A stretch of DNA of 64,000 nt from Novacetimonas cocois (GCF_003311635.1 NZ_QEXL01000006.1:644-64643); one strand, 5' to 3'; shown: positions 35,218-43,658, counted from the stretch's first letter. Program-made: numbers and translations. Notes: generated by a model from the letters alone, not told the origin.

Positions 35218-35670
35218 TCACAGGCGCCACAGCAGGGGGGTATGCGAAAGGAAAATCAGGAACAGTCCCCCGAGGAACGCGACGCGGAACCCGCGATTGG
35301 CCCCGGCCTCCAGCAGTTCGTCGCGCGTCAGGACCTGCATGAAGGGATCGGATATCCGGCCGCGCTGCGTATCCGGCAGGCCCGCGATCCGTCCACGCCA
35401 TTCATTGCGGTGGCGCAGCTGTTCGGTGGTGGAGATGTTGACCCGTTCGTACAGGGACAGGACGTAGGAATCCAGATCCTCGATTCGGTAGAGGAGTTCG
35501 CGCGCATTCTTCACGGCGACATGGGGTCCGGCCCGCACCAGACGCAGACAGCGCAGGCGAAAGGGAGTGATTCCGATATGTTCAGCGGCCTCAGGCATCG
35601 AAAGCATGCGCTTGAGGGGGAACATATGAACCGTAGCCTGCTGATCGTCAGAGATTATTGGGCCGGTCAT
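35218..35670 (-). CDS. Helix-turn-helix protein with C-terminal membrane helix, unknown function
   Basis: 150 residues. Residues about 20-65 (MLSMPEAAEHIGITPFRLRCLRLVRAG) look like a MerR/excisionase-type winged helix (AAxxxGIxxxxLR). A polar, Arg-rich middle follows, and residues about 128-148 (FRVAFLGGLFLIFLSHTPLLW) form one hydrophobic helix near the C-terminus. A DNA-binding head tethered to the inner membrane is one reading; the hydrophobic tail as an oligomerisation element is another. The start overlaps the stop of a small open frame upstream (ATGA). No family assigned. Confidence 0.6.
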   Translation of the reverse strand: MTGPIISDDQQATVHMFPLKRMLSMPEAAEHIGITPFRLRCLRLVRAGPHVAVKNARELLYRIEDLDSYVLSLYERVNISTTEQLRHRNEWRGRIAGLPDTQRGRISDPFMQVLTRDELLEAGANRGFRVAFLGGLFLIFLSHTPLLWRL

Positions 35671-35873
35671 GATATGCAGTAAAATCGACCATCCTTCGCC
35701 GACGTGTCAAATGGAATATCGGCGTGGCGCCGGGCCTGTGCACATACGACCCATGCGGCATGCCGATGCGCATGGTGCGTTTGTCGGAGCCATGACGCCA
35801 GTTGCCTGATATCATCCGGATTTTCATGGCATGATGAAAAAATGGGACAAACCGTTTCCATAACAGATATCAT
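35667..35873 (-). CDS. Possible small protein translationally coupled to the HTH gene
   Basis: 68 residues if started at ATG 35873 (MISVMETVCPIFSS), with several Cys and His (CHENPDDIRQLASWL, HHAHRHAAWVVCAQ). Its TGA overlaps the ATG of the HTH/membrane protein (ATGA), which is the reason to consider it. Composition is not clearly biased and I recognise no family. It fills most of the gap before the divergent acetyltransferase. It could equally be chance. Confidence 0.3.
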   Translation of the reverse strand: MISVMETVCPIFSSCHENPDDIRQLASWLRQTHHAHRHAAWVVCAQARRHADIPFDTSAKDGRFYCIS

Positions 35874-35984
35874 CAAACCGGATCGACCTGCGTCTTCGGG
35901 AACCGGTCCGGCGGGGATCGCGTCATCATGGATACCCACGCGGAAGCGGTCACAACGGGATGCCTGGCAGAGGTGAGGTTACGT

Positions 35985-36512
35985 ATGGAACATCGTATTC
36001 GCACTGGACGGCTGGAACTGGAGCCCGTGTCCTGGCGGGACATCGACGATGTCGCGCGGCTGAAGGCCAATGCAGGCGCGATGGGCCTGCGTGGTGGGGG
36101 CGTACGCTCCCGCGGGCAGAGCGAGGCGGACATGGCCGCGCACATCTTCAGCTGGGGTCGCGACGGCGTCGGCATCTTCGCGGTGCGCGAGGGGGGGCGC
36201 TTTGTCGGCATGGCGGGCGTCTGGCCCGTGGGGAAGGATGGGACATACGAATTCGACTATGCCCTTTTCCCCTCCCGCGCCGGTCGCGGCCTGACGCGGG
36301 AGGCGGCGGGCGCCGCGCTGGCGTTCGCCCATGATGTCGGGGTACGGCGCATTGTCGCCCATGTGCAGGACGCGGATATCGTCGGGCGCAAGATCATCGG
36401 CGGCAGTGGCATGGCCGTCTGCCAGCGTTATGCCGCGCCAGACGGGCGGTCGATGCTGCTTTATCACAGCGTGCGGGTGCCCGGCGGAGTGCCGGCAGGC
36501 ACCCTGCACTGA
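35985..36512 (+). CDS. GNAT-family N-acetyltransferase (RimJ-like)
   Basis: 175 residues from ATG 35985, supported by GAGGTGAGG 7 nt upstream; the frame is open to 35928. It starts IRTGRLELEPVSWRDIDDVARL, typical of the RimJ/RimL branch. It has RFVGMAGVWPVGKDGTYEFDYAL (strands 4-5), and the acetyl-CoA loop appears as SRAGRGLTREAAGAAL. It would acetylate a protein N-terminus or a small amine; substrate unknown. The mla genes converge on it from the other side of repeat copy C. Confidence 0.88.
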   Translation: MEHRIRTGRLELEPVSWRDIDDVARLKANAGAMGLRGGGVRSRGQSEADMAAHIFSWGRDGVGIFAVREGGRFVGMAGVWPVGKDGTYEFDYALFPSRAGRGLTREAAGAALAFAHDVGVRRIVAHVQDADIVGRKIIGGSGMAVCQRYAAPDGRSMLLYHSVRVPGGVPAGTLH

Positions 36513-36530
36513 GGGGCGGGAGCTGGCGAT

Positions 36531-36559
36531 AAAAAAGGCGGGACCCTTTTGGTCCCGCC
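36531..36559 (-). terminator. Rho-independent terminator for the mlaAC transcript
   Basis: GGCGGGACC (36537-36545) and GGTCCCGCC (36551-36559) form a perfect 9-bp stem with a 5-nt loop. The A run at 36531-36536 becomes a U run when read from the minus strand, so it terminates leftward transcription arriving from mlaC through repeat copy C. Confidence 0.75.
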
Positions 36560-36608
36560 CGCAGATATTGTGTCGCCGGTTCTGGGACCGCCTGAAAAGG
36601 CAGGTCCA

Positions 36609-36711
36609 GTTAATGCCCTGAAACCATGAAAGCTTCTGGTGAATCTTTGAAAGACGTCGCCTTTGTGGAAAAAGGCGACGCCTGAAAACTTTTCCCTGTT
36701 TTTCAGACAGC
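36609..36711. repeat. Double-hairpin intergenic repeat, copy C (degraded)
   Basis: The most diverged copy, in the gap between the convergent acetyltransferase and mlaC genes. CCCTGAAACCATGAAAGCTTCTGGTGAATC corresponds to one end (compare the left end of copy B), the first hairpin is lost to a deletion, and the second is kept as GTCGCCTTTGTGG against AAAAAGGCGAC (36655-36679). The right part AAAACTTTTCCCTGTTTTTCAGACAG corresponds to the other end. Confidence 0.7.
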
Positions 36712-36716
36712 CACCA

Positions 36717-37334
36717 TCAGTGATGGTTGGCAAGCTGCCGCGTCAGGGCGTGGAGCAGCGCATCGACATTGCCGCCATTGCGCGCGATGTAGGAGCTGTA
36801 ATCCTGTCGCTGCGTCAGGCGCAGGCTCGCGCCCTCGCCCACGACATCGACGACCTTGGGCGATCCGGTGGAATTGCTGATGACCCATTCCGTATTGGCG
36901 GGCGGCTGTCCCGGACGGTTGATGACGGTGGACACCGCGATATCGTCGCCCGACGGCGCGCTCTGCCCCACGGTGAAGGAAACGCCACGATAATCCCCGA
37001 TCTTGTCGGTAATGGCGTTGACCAGCACCTGATGGAACAGCTGCAGGTAATGGGTCTGCTGTTCGGGGGTGGCGACGCGCCAGTACCGTCCGATGCAGTA
37101 CCGGCCGATGGCATCGACATCCACGTTCTGGTCAAGCAGCGGTTCGATCTGCTGCTTCTTCTGGGAGAGGGAGATATCGTTGTTGACGATCGCGACCAGC
37201 TTGTTCCCGAATTCATGCACGAACGTACGGGCCTGCGCACCGCTGTCGACGGCGTGGACGGGGGCTGTCACCGACAGGGTGCCGACTATGGTGAGAAGAC
37301 CCAGTGCATGGCGACGGGTGAAGGATGTCTGCAT
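36717..37334 (-). CDS. mlaC: MlaC-family phospholipid-binding periplasmic protein
   Basis: 205 residues. A signal peptide with a twin-arginine look (SFTRRHALGLLTIVG) is cut near VHA. The mature part follows the MlaC/Ttg2D pattern: NDISLSQKKQQIEPLLDQNVDVDAIGRYCIGRYWR, then the hallmark TPEQQTHYLQLFHQVLVNAI. It would ferry phospholipids across the periplasm between MlaA at the outer membrane and the MlaFEDB transporter, whose genes are not here. HpnM, the hopanoid-associated homologue, is an alternative, but the mlaA gene 20 nt upstream favours MlaC. Confidence 0.88.
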   Translation of the reverse strand: MQTSFTRRHALGLLTIVGTLSVTAPVHAVDSGAQARTFVHEFGNKLVAIVNNDISLSQKKQQIEPLLDQNVDVDAIGRYCIGRYWRVATPEQQTHYLQLFHQVLVNAITDKIGDYRGVSFTVGQSAPSGDDIAVSTVINRPGQPPANTEWVISNSTGSPKVVDVVGEGASLRLTQRQDYSSYIARNGGNVDALLHALTRQLANHH

Positions 37335-37354
37335 CGCTGTGTCCCTGTTTGTTC

Positions 37355-38173
37355 TTATCTGTTGCTGTACCAGTCCGGAACCGTAGCCCGGTGGTCCGCC
37401 TTGATGGCCGCGGCCTGTGCCTTGCGCTGCTGCTGGTAGGCACTGCGGATCGTCGCGTAGGGATCAAGCGAATCCTTCATCACCTGATCGAGCGCATCGA
37501 CATTGGTCGCCATCCCGTTGATGGTGCCCATGATGTTGTAGGCCCAGTTGAATGTCAGCAGGCCATAGCCGCGCGGCACGTAGTTCCACGGCGACAGGCC
37601 CACATCGATGCCATAGCCGAGGCCATCGCGGAAGGATGACGGACCCAGCGCCGGCAGGAACAGGTAGGGGCCCGACGGGACGCCCCATGTCGCCAGCGTC
37701 AGGCCGGCATCATTGTCATGATGCTTGTAACCTGCGTAGTTGGCCACATCGATCAGGCCGCCAAGCCCGACCGTCATGTTGATGCACCACCGCACGAACG
37801 CATCGCCAGCGCGGCGCGGCTTGCCCGCCCCGACATCGTTGAAGAAGACGACGGGTTCGTTCATCGTCTGGTACAGGCTGCCGAACGAATTGCGCAGCGG
37901 GCGCGGCACGGCCCAGATATAGGCCTTTGCGACGGGACGCAGCGTATATTTGTTGGCCCACATGGTAATGCCGAACGCCTTGCGGTTCAGCTTTTCGTAC
38001 CGGTCGTTGGCTTCCTTGTATTCCGCCAGCGCGTCGGGATCCTTGGGCGGCGGCGTCGCACAGCCCGCCAGCGCCAGCAGCCCCATGAACGCACCAGCCA
38101 GACGCAGCGCCGGACGACAGGAAAGCGGGGACGGGCGGGGCGACGAAGAATTCGATCCTGTCTCTGCGCGCAT
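37355..38173 (-). CDS. mlaA: MlaA (VacJ) family outer-membrane lipoprotein
   Basis: 272 residues from ATG 38173 (AAGCGGAAACGAGC ribosome region); the frame runs to 38257. The lipobox is LALAGC. The mature protein has the MlaA sequence plan: DRYEKLNRKAFGITMWANK, RPLRNSFGSLYQTMNEPVVFFND, GLIDVANYAG, FGTWGVPSGPYLFLP-like (LATWGVPSGPYLFLPALGPSS), and an extended C-terminus with DQVMKDSLDPYATIRSAYQQ. It extracts mislocalised phospholipid from the outer leaflet. It is operonic with mlaC, 20 nt apart. Confidence 0.95.
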   Translation of the reverse strand: MRAETGSNSSSPRPSPLSCRPALRLAGAFMGLLALAGCATPPPKDPDALAEYKEANDRYEKLNRKAFGITMWANKYTLRPVAKAYIWAVPRPLRNSFGSLYQTMNEPVVFFNDVGAGKPRRAGDAFVRWCINMTVGLGGLIDVANYAGYKHHDNDAGLTLATWGVPSGPYLFLPALGPSSFRDGLGYGIDVGLSPWNYVPRGYGLLTFNWAYNIMGTINGMATNVDALDQVMKDSLDPYATIRSAYQQQRKAQAAAIKADHRATVPDWYSNR

Positions 38174-38525
38174 GCTCGTTTCCGCTTCCCTCTGTCTTCT
38201 AGGTTCCGGCGGAAGAACGCCGGAGGCTATGTATTTATAAAACCTTGTATGGGCCATGCCCGCTTGCGTCCCTCTCTAGCATGGGATGACCGTTGTGCAA
38301 TCCGCAAGCGGGGGATCGGACGGATATTGTGCCTGCATTGCAATGACGGCATGGGAGTAAACCGGGTTTTCACATCGACATGCAATGACATCATATCATG
38401 TGATTGATGCCTCAGGTGTGGCGGGGAATCCACATCTTTCACCCGATCCGGGCCGTCCGCCGCCTCTGGCACGCCGATCGGGGCGGGGACGGGAATCCGG
38501 GTCACGCGATGTTGAGGCCCCGATG
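38174..38525. other. 352-bp gap between mlaA and thyX, no gene seen
   Basis: No supportable reading frame. It must contain the mlaA promoter on the minus strand. The AT-richer part around 38385-38405 has a near-palindrome (TGACATCATATCATGTGA) that could be a regulator site. Nothing else stands out. Confidence 0.5.
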
Positions 38526-39479
38526 TCAGCCCGCGGTGATGCGGGGCGCGATTTCGGGGAACATGTTCGCCAGTTCCGTGATTTCACGCCGCGACAGGCC
38601 TTCCGCCTTCGGATCGACCTGCTGTCCCGCCATGACGGCGCGCAACACCCGCAGCGCCGGTCCCGACAGCAGCACCGCGTCGCGCATGTAATCACGGAAG
38701 GCCCCGAACGTCAGCGGCACCCATTTTTCCACGAGTCCCAGGATGGCATCGGCATAGGCGCGGATTTCGTACTGGGCGTGGCTGTCGGCGCGCAGGCGCA
38801 GGAAATGCAGCAGGTTCCACAGGTTAATCTGCCAGTAGAACTGGGTCATGATGTTGACCGGCAGGTTCATGCGCGCCAGTTCGCGCGCGATCGACGGGCG
38901 GGCGGGGTCAACCGGCGCGCCGGTCGCGTCCTCGTTGAGCAGGTCGAGATAATGGTCATAGCACCGCGCCGCGTCGTCGCGCAGGATATCGAGCACCTGC
39001 TGCGCCTGCTCGGGCGGGAGGGTGGTGCCACGTCCCTGCTTGTTGCTGGCGGACTGGATAGCGATGTCCTCGGGGCGGGGGAAATAGAATTCTTTCTCCA
39101 GCACGGAATAACGGGCCGAATATTCGTTGATGCTGGCGGTGCGGTGGCGGAACCACTGCCGGGTGACGAAAATCGGCGCGCGGACATGCAGCTTGATGAC
39201 CGCCAGTTCGAACGGGCTGGTATGGCGGTTGCGCATCAGGTAGCGGATCAGGCCACGGTCGTCCGACGTGCTTTTCGTGCCCTTGCCATATGACACGCGC
39301 GCGCCCTGCACGATGCCATCGTCGCCCCCCATGTAATCGACCAGCCGCACGAATCCCGTGTCGAGTACGGGAATGGGCTCGTACATCGCCTCTTCCACTG
39401 CGGGGACGACCATGCGGCGGGTTGGGGTCCATGCGGCGCGCGCCGCGTCGATTGCCGATTTCTGGTCGTTGGAAAACAT
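38526..39479 (-). CDS. thyX: FAD-dependent thymidylate synthase
   Basis: 317 residues from ATG 39479 (MFSNDQKSAIDAARAAW), where homologues begin as I remember them; an in-frame ATG at 39563 would add 28 residues. The ThyX motif RHRTASINEYSARY (RHRxxSxxxxSxR) is present, with the preceding TSPFELAVIKLHVRAPIFV and the closing EYEIRAYADAI region (QYEIRAYAD). It makes dTMP from dUMP using FAD and methylene-THF, without consuming THF as ThyA does. It is divergent from ssrA. Confidence 0.95.
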   Translation of the reverse strand: MFSNDQKSAIDAARAAWTPTRRMVVPAVEEAMYEPIPVLDTGFVRLVDYMGGDDGIVQGARVSYGKGTKSTSDDRGLIRYLMRNRHTSPFELAVIKLHVRAPIFVTRQWFRHRTASINEYSARYSVLEKEFYFPRPEDIAIQSASNKQGRGTTLPPEQAQQVLDILRDDAARCYDHYLDLLNEDATGAPVDPARPSIARELARMNLPVNIMTQFYWQINLWNLLHFLRLRADSHAQYEIRAYADAILGLVEKWVPLTFGAFRDYMRDAVLLSGPALRVLRAVMAGQQVDPKAEGLSRREITELANMFPEIAPRITAG

Positions 39480-39583
39480 GGGCCACCATTCGTGTTGGGG
39501 GTTCGAGCGTTGCCGCGCAATACCATGCCCGGCACCATTCGTGCCAGTTTCGGATTTCATCATGGCCGGATCATCCGCATCAC

Positions 39584-39613
39584 CTTGCGCCCGTCATCCA
39601 TCGTCCCTATATC
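39584..39613 (+). promoter_or_regulatory. Likely sigma-70 promoter of ssrA
   Basis: TTGCGC (39584-39589) and TATATC (39608-39613) are 18 bp apart, and the expected start point falls near 39620, just before the first conserved helix of the tmRNA acceptor piece. It lies in the gap between the thyX start and ssrA. Confidence 0.5.
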
Positions 39614-39616
39614 TGT

Positions 39617-39940
39617 TGGTGCCGGAGGGGCTCTGCCCCTTGGCTATGGCGATAAACGGCGCGTGGAATAAGTGTTGTGGACCCGGGGGCGGTACCCGGC
39701 GTTTCCACCAGTTTTTTCGCGATGGACGGAACAGGCTTCCGCCACATCCGAAAGATGGGAACGAAACAGGCTCGACACGCATGGTAAAGACCCGCCTTTT
39801 GCCCGGCATTGTACCGCCGTTATCGGGCTAAACTTACAAGTGCCAACGATAACTCTGAGGTGCTCGCTGTCGCTGCATAAGCGATAAGCGCGGTTCGAGG
39901 GGGCACCGGGCAACAGAAGCCCCCTCACTTGCCCAGATCC
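39617..39940 (+). ncRNA. ssrA: tmRNA (ssrA), circularly permuted two-piece alphaproteobacterial form
   Basis: The 3' acceptor half comes first and ends in CCA at 39708-39710. A 46-nt intervening segment follows, then the 5' half beginning GGGAACG at 39757-39763, which pairs fully with CGTTTCC at 39700-39706 as the acceptor stem (one G-T). The resume frame at 39842-39880 reads ANDNSEVLAVAA then TAA, the classic alpha tag. A pseudoknot follows: GAGGGGGC (39897) with GCCCCCTC (39919), and GGGCAA (39908) with TTGCCC (39929). tmRNA rescues stalled ribosomes and tags the peptide for ClpXP. The outer ends are approximate. The T-loop, GGCGGTA, lacks the usual TTCRA. Confidence 0.93.
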
Positions 39941-40121
39941 CCGTGATATCGGTTCCGTCGTCCTGCCTATCTGCTTCGTGAAGGCGGGCAGGCCGGATGT
40001 TCCCTTGTCTTGCGGCAGGGTTTGACGCACAGCTTCATGCTGTGGCACGGCGTGGTCTGAACCCGCATGTCTGATAAGGTCGGCCCGCGAATCCGGTGCC
40101 GCCGTTACGGAGAAGCCCGAA

Positions 40122-40733
40122 ATGTCCGATGATCACGACGAGGAAAATGGTTTTGACGCCAGTATCCCCGACAGTCTCCTGCCCTATGATACCTGGCTTC
40201 AGGAGGCATATCGCGACGTCATGCTGCGTGCCTTTGAACACGTCGTGGCCGCAGGCGGGCTGCCGGGTGGTCATCATTTCTATCTGACATTCCGGACCGA
40301 CTGGCCGGGCGTTGAAATGCCGGCCCGGCTGCGTGCGCAGTACCCGCATGAAATCACCATCGTCCTGCAGCACCAGTTCCATGGGCTGAAGGTCGATCGC
40401 GCGGCGGGAACGATTTCGGTCCAGCTTGCTTTTGGCGGCATTCCCGCGACCCTCGTGATCCCGGTGGCGGCGATATCCGCGTTCGCCGATCCGCATATCA
40501 AGCTGCACCTTGCGTTCCATGTGCCCGAACAGCCGCCGCAGCCCGCCCCGTCGGCCGAAATCCACAGCGTCGTTCCGCAGGTGCATGCAACCCGCGCCCG
40601 CGATTCCGAAAAGGACGCCGGGGACGGCCATGCCGGCGAGGGTGATGTGCCCGCCGGCGAAGACGCGCCGGCGTCCTCGCCGCAGGTCGTAAGCCTGGCC
40701 GCCTTTCGCAAGCGGGGCACAGAGCCGGGCTGA
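40122..40733 (+). CDS. sspB: SspB-family ClpXP adaptor (alpha type)
   Basis: 203 residues. It has the SspB-alpha core: LPYDTWLQEAYRDVMLRAFEHV, GGHHFYLTFRTDWPGVEMP, LRAQYPHEITIVLQHQFHGLKV, and a beta domain with FGGIPATLVIPVAAISAFADP. A flexible acidic linker (DSEKDAGDGHAGEGDVPAGEDAP) leads to VVSLAAFRKRG, the C-terminal ClpX-binding motif. SspB tethers ssrA-tagged proteins to ClpXP. It lies 180 bp downstream of ssrA itself, so tag and adaptor genes are neighbours. AGAAG/GGAG lies 9 nt before the ATG. Confidence 0.95.
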   Translation: MSDDHDEENGFDASIPDSLLPYDTWLQEAYRDVMLRAFEHVVAAGGLPGGHHFYLTFRTDWPGVEMPARLRAQYPHEITIVLQHQFHGLKVDRAAGTISVQLAFGGIPATLVIPVAAISAFADPHIKLHLAFHVPEQPPQPAPSAEIHSVVPQVHATRARDSEKDAGDGHAGEGDVPAGEDAPASSPQVVSLAAFRKRGTEPG

Positions 40734-40749
40734 GCCCTGATTTCATCCG

Positions 40750-40776
40750 GGCGCCCGGGTGGGACCGGGCGCCTTT
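40750..40776 (+). terminator. Rho-independent terminator of sspB
   Basis: GGCGCCCGG (40750-40758) pairs with CCGGGCGCC (40765-40773), a perfect 9-bp stem with a 6-nt loop followed by TTT. It lies 16 bases after the sspB stop. Confidence 0.75.
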
Positions 40777-40836
40777 GCCATAAAACAGTCACCTGGAATC
40801 AATCTGGGGGCATCCATTAAGGCAGGAGACCGTCCG

Positions 40837-42507
40837 TTGAACACCGTTACATCGACCAAGGCCGCGAAACCGGCCCTCAAGCCCTTTGTCTATGGGCCGC
40901 TTTTCCCGCTTCATGACGATGACACGCCATGGAAGAAGCTGGAGATCGAGGGGATCACCACATCCGTCCTGGGCGGACGCACCGTCGTGCATGTCCGTCC
41001 CGAGGCGCTGCGTGAACTTGCCGCGCGTGCCTTCAACGACGTGGCCCACCTGCTGCGTCCGGGCCATCTGGCGCAGCTGGCCAAGATCCTCAAGGATCCC
41101 GAGGCATCGGATAATGACCGTTTCGTGGCGCTCGACCTGCTGAAGAACGCCTGCATCGCGGCGGGCGGCGTGCTGCCGATGTGCCAGGATACCGGCACCG
41201 CCATTGTCTATGGCAAGAAGGGCCAGCGCGTCTGGGTCGACGGGAACGAGGAAGAGGCGTTCTCCCACGGGGTGTACGATACCTATACCCGCACCAGCCT
41301 GCGGTATTCGCAGATGGCGCCGCTGTCGATGTTCCAGGAAGTCAACACGGGCACCAACCTGCCGGTGCAGTTCCATATCTCGGCAACGCCGGGCGATTAC
41401 CATGCCGAACAGATGGACCTGATGTTCATCGCAAAGGGCGGCGGGTCGGCCAACAAGACGTTCCTGTTCCAGGAAACCCGCGCCCTGCTGTCGACCGAGG
41501 AAAACCTGCTGAAGTGGCTGGATGGCAAGATCCGTTCGCTGGGGACGTCGGCCTGTCCGCCCTATCACCTTGCGGTGGTGATCGGTGGCATGTCGGCCGA
41601 ACAGACGCTGGAGACGGTGAAGCTTGCCTCCACCAAGTGGCTCGACAGCCTGCCGACCGAGGGCAGCCCGCAGGGCCATGCCTTCCGCGATCTGGAAATG
41701 GAAGAAAAGATCCACAAGCTGACGCAGCGTCTGGGCATCGGCGCGCAGTTCGGGGGCAAGTATTTCTGTCATGACGTGCGCGTGGTGCGCCTGCCGCGTC
41801 ACGGCGCGTCCCTGCCTGTGGGGATCGGGGTATCATGCTCCGCCGACCGTCAGGTGAAGGCCCGCATCACCGCCGACGGGGTCTTCCTCGAACAGCTGGA
41901 GACCGATCCCGCGCGCTTCCTGCCCGAAATGACGGACGAGCATCTGGGTGGGGAGGAAGTCGCCATCGACCTGAACCAGCCGATGGACGAAATCCGCAAG
42001 AAACTGTCGCAGTATCCGGTGCGCACCCGCCTGTCGCTGACGGGCACGATGGTGGTGGCGCGCGACATCGCGCATGCCAAATTCCGCGAACGGCTGGAAA
42101 AGGGCGAGGGCCTGCCCCAGTACCTCAGGGACCATCCCGTCTATTACGCAGGGCCGGCCAAGACGCCCGAGGGGATGCCCACCGGGTCGTTCGGCCCCAC
42201 CACGGCGGGCCGCATGGACAGCTATGTCGCCATGCTGCAGAAGGCGGGCGGATCGTACGTGATGCTGGCCAAGGGCAACCGGTCCAAGACCGTGCGCGAC
42301 GCGTGCAAGGAGTATGGCGGTTTCTACCTCGGTTCCGTGGGTGGCCCGGCGGCGCGTCTGGCGCAGGACTGCATCCGCAAGGTCGAGGTGCTGGAATATC
42401 CCGAACTGGGCATGGAAGCGGTATGGAAGATCGAGGTGGAGAATTTTCCCGCCTTTATCGTTATCGACGACAAGGGTAATGATTTCTACGATGGGCTGAC
42501 GGGCTGA
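40837..42507 (+). CDS. Class I (Fe-S) fumarate hydratase
   Basis: 556 residues starting at a TTG (40837) with GGCAGGAGA 7 nt upstream; no in-frame ATG fits, and E. coli FumA has 548 residues. The alpha part has [15 protein letters not shown], whose Cys is a cluster ligand, [22 protein letters not shown] and [11 protein letters not shown]; the second and third cluster ligands fit the [12 protein letters not shown] and ISCSADRQ-type (VSCSADRQ) positions. The beta part has [12 protein letters not shown]. It interconverts fumarate and malate in the TCA cycle via an oxygen-sensitive 4Fe-4S cluster. It follows a terminator, so it has its own promoter in 40777-40820. Confidence 0.93.
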   Translation: MNTVTSTKAAKPALKPFVYGPLFPLHDDDTPWKKLEIEGITTSVLGGRTVVHVRPEALRELAARAFNDVAHLLRPGHLAQLAKILKDPEASDNDRFVALDLLKNACIAAGGVLPMCQDTGTAIVYGKKGQRVWVDGNEEEAFSHGVYDTYTRTSLRYSQMAPLSMFQEVNTGTNLPVQFHISATPGDYHAEQMDLMFIAKGGGSANKTFLFQETRALLSTEENLLKWLDGKIRSLGTSACPPYHLAVVIGGMSAEQTLETVKLASTKWLDSLPTEGSPQGHAFRDLEMEEKIHKLTQRLGIGAQFGGKYFCHDVRVVRLPRHGASLPVGIGVSCSADRQVKARITADGVFLEQLETDPARFLPEMTDEHLGGEEVAIDLNQPMDEIRKKLSQYPVRTRLSLTGTMVVARDIAHAKFRERLEKGEGLPQYLRDHPVYYAGPAKTPEGMPTGSFGPTTAGRMDSYVAMLQKAGGSYVMLAKGNRSKTVRDACKEYGGFYLGSVGGPAARLAQDCIRKVEVLEYPELGMEAVWKIEVENFPAFIVIDDKGNDFYDGLTG

Positions 42508-42518
42508 GGAATCGGTCC

Positions 42519-42541
42519 GTCGGCCCCGTTTTGGGGCTGAC
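42519..42541 (+). terminator. Hairpin between fumarase and VOC genes
   Basis: GTCGGCCCC (42519-42527) pairs with GGGGCTGAC (42533-42541) around GTTTT, 9 bp with one G-T. It has no T run after it and lies 18 nt before the next ATG, so partial termination or mRNA processing is more likely than a full stop. Confidence 0.45.
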
Positions 42542-42559
42542 AACCGGAGACTGCGCGCC

Positions 42560-42952
42560 ATGCGTTTTACCGTCGATCGACTGGACCATCTTGTTGTCAC
42601 CGTGCGGGATCTGGAGATCTCGTCTTCATGGTATCAGCGCGTCCTGGGCATGGAACGGGAGGAGTATGGCCGCAACAACCGCACGGCCCTGAAATTCGGG
42701 GGACAGAAGATAAACCTGCGTCCCCACGGGGCGCAGGGCTGGACCACGGCGCAGGACGCCCTGCCCGGCACGAACGACATGTGCTTCATCACCGCCGTCA
42801 GCAGCGCCGACGTGGTGGAACACCTGCAGCAATGCGGCGTGCATGTGACGGAAGGGCCGGTGGCCCGCCTTGGCGCGCTGGGTCCGGTGACCTCGGTTTA
42901 CTGCGAGGACCCGGACGGAAACCTGATCGAAATCGCTTCCTATCAGGGCTGA
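42560..42952 (+). CDS. VOC-family (glyoxalase I-like) protein
   Basis: 130 residues forming one vicinal-oxygen-chelate module. LDHLVVTVRDLEISSSWYQRVLGME carries the first metal His, NNRTALKFGGQKINLRP follows, and VTSVYCEDPDGNLIEIASY ends with the conserved Glu. It most resembles the GLOD5-type short glyoxalase family, whose substrate is not established. A divalent metal in the cytoplasm is expected. It shares strand and a 52-nt gap with the fumarase gene. Confidence 0.88.
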   Translation: MRFTVDRLDHLVVTVRDLEISSSWYQRVLGMEREEYGRNNRTALKFGGQKINLRPHGAQGWTTAQDALPGTNDMCFITAVSSADVVEHLQQCGVHVTEGPVARLGALGPVTSVYCEDPDGNLIEIASYQG

Positions 42953-43022
42953 GCGAAGGGATATCCGTCCCGCCTTTGCGTCCCCTGTGCAGGGGACGCG
43001 GGCGGGGGCTTGGGACCTGACT

Positions 43023-43148
43023 GGCAATAAACCGCTGGTGGAAACGAAGTTTTTGGGCGCCGCCTTTATTTCTTGCAAGGCGGCGTTCCCCTGAAGCTTT
43101 TTGAAAAAAGCTTCACCAAAAACTTCATTATTTCAGGGTGTTATTGGG
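43023..43148. repeat. Double-hairpin intergenic repeat, copy D
   Basis: AAGTTTTTGGG and CCAAAAACTT enclose hairpin two (GCCGCCTTTA..GCAAGGCGGC, 43060-43084, with compensatory changes from GTCGCC/GGCGAC to GCCGCC/GGCGGC) and hairpin one (GAAGCTTTTTG..AAAAAGCTTC, 43093-43114). The right flank ATTATTTCAGGGTGTTATT is shared with copy F. It lies between the convergent VOC and YbhB-like genes. Confidence 0.85.
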
Positions 43149-43169
43149 TCTGCCTTTTTAGGCGGTCTC

Positions 43170-43658
43170 TTACTTCTTGCCGTACACGGCCGTCAGCGTG
43201 GCGGAGCCAAGGCTATGCTTGCCCACGACAAAGCCGACCATTGCCCCGCTGGCGTCGGTCGGCAGGTCGATGCGTTCGATATCGAGGGCATGGATGGTGA
43301 AGATGTAATGATGCTCGGCCCCGGGCGGGGGGGCTGCGCCACCATAGACATTGCCCCCGAAATCGGTGCGCGTCATCACGGCATGTTCCGGCAGGTTGGC
43401 ATCCCCCGATCCCGCGCCCGCAGGCAGCGAGGTCACGTTGGCGGGGATGTTGATGACGACCCAGTGCCACCATCCCGATCCGGTCGGGGCGTCGGGATCG
43501 TACATCGTGATGGCGAAGCTTTTGGTGCCTTCGGGCGCGCCCGACCATGCCAGCGGGGGGGAGATGTTTCCCCCGCAATAGCCCATGCCGTCGAAGACCT
43601 GCGCCTCTGGCAGGCGGTCGCCCTCATGAAAGGCGCGACTGGTCAGTGTAAAGGTCAT
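43170..43658 (-). CDS. YbhB/YbcL family Raf-kinase-inhibitor-like protein
   Basis: 162 residues without a signal peptide, thus like cytoplasmic YbhB rather than periplasmic YbcL. It has the PEBP motifs GGNISPPLAWSGAPEGTKSFAITMYDPDAPTGS (read in parts: SPPLAWSGAP, YDPDAPTG), WWHWVVINIPANV, and GGAAPPPGAEHHYIFTIHALD. PEBP proteins bind phospholipid or phosphorylated ligands in a conserved pocket; the bacterial role is unclear. It is preceded on the same strand by a small hypothetical gene. Confidence 0.94.
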   Translation of the reverse strand: MTFTLTSRAFHEGDRLPEAQVFDGMGYCGGNISPPLAWSGAPEGTKSFAITMYDPDAPTGSGWWHWVVINIPANVTSLPAGAGSGDANLPEHAVMTRTDFGGNVYGGAAPPPGAEHHYIFTIHALDIERIDLPTDASGAMVGFVVGKHSLGSATLTAVYGKK

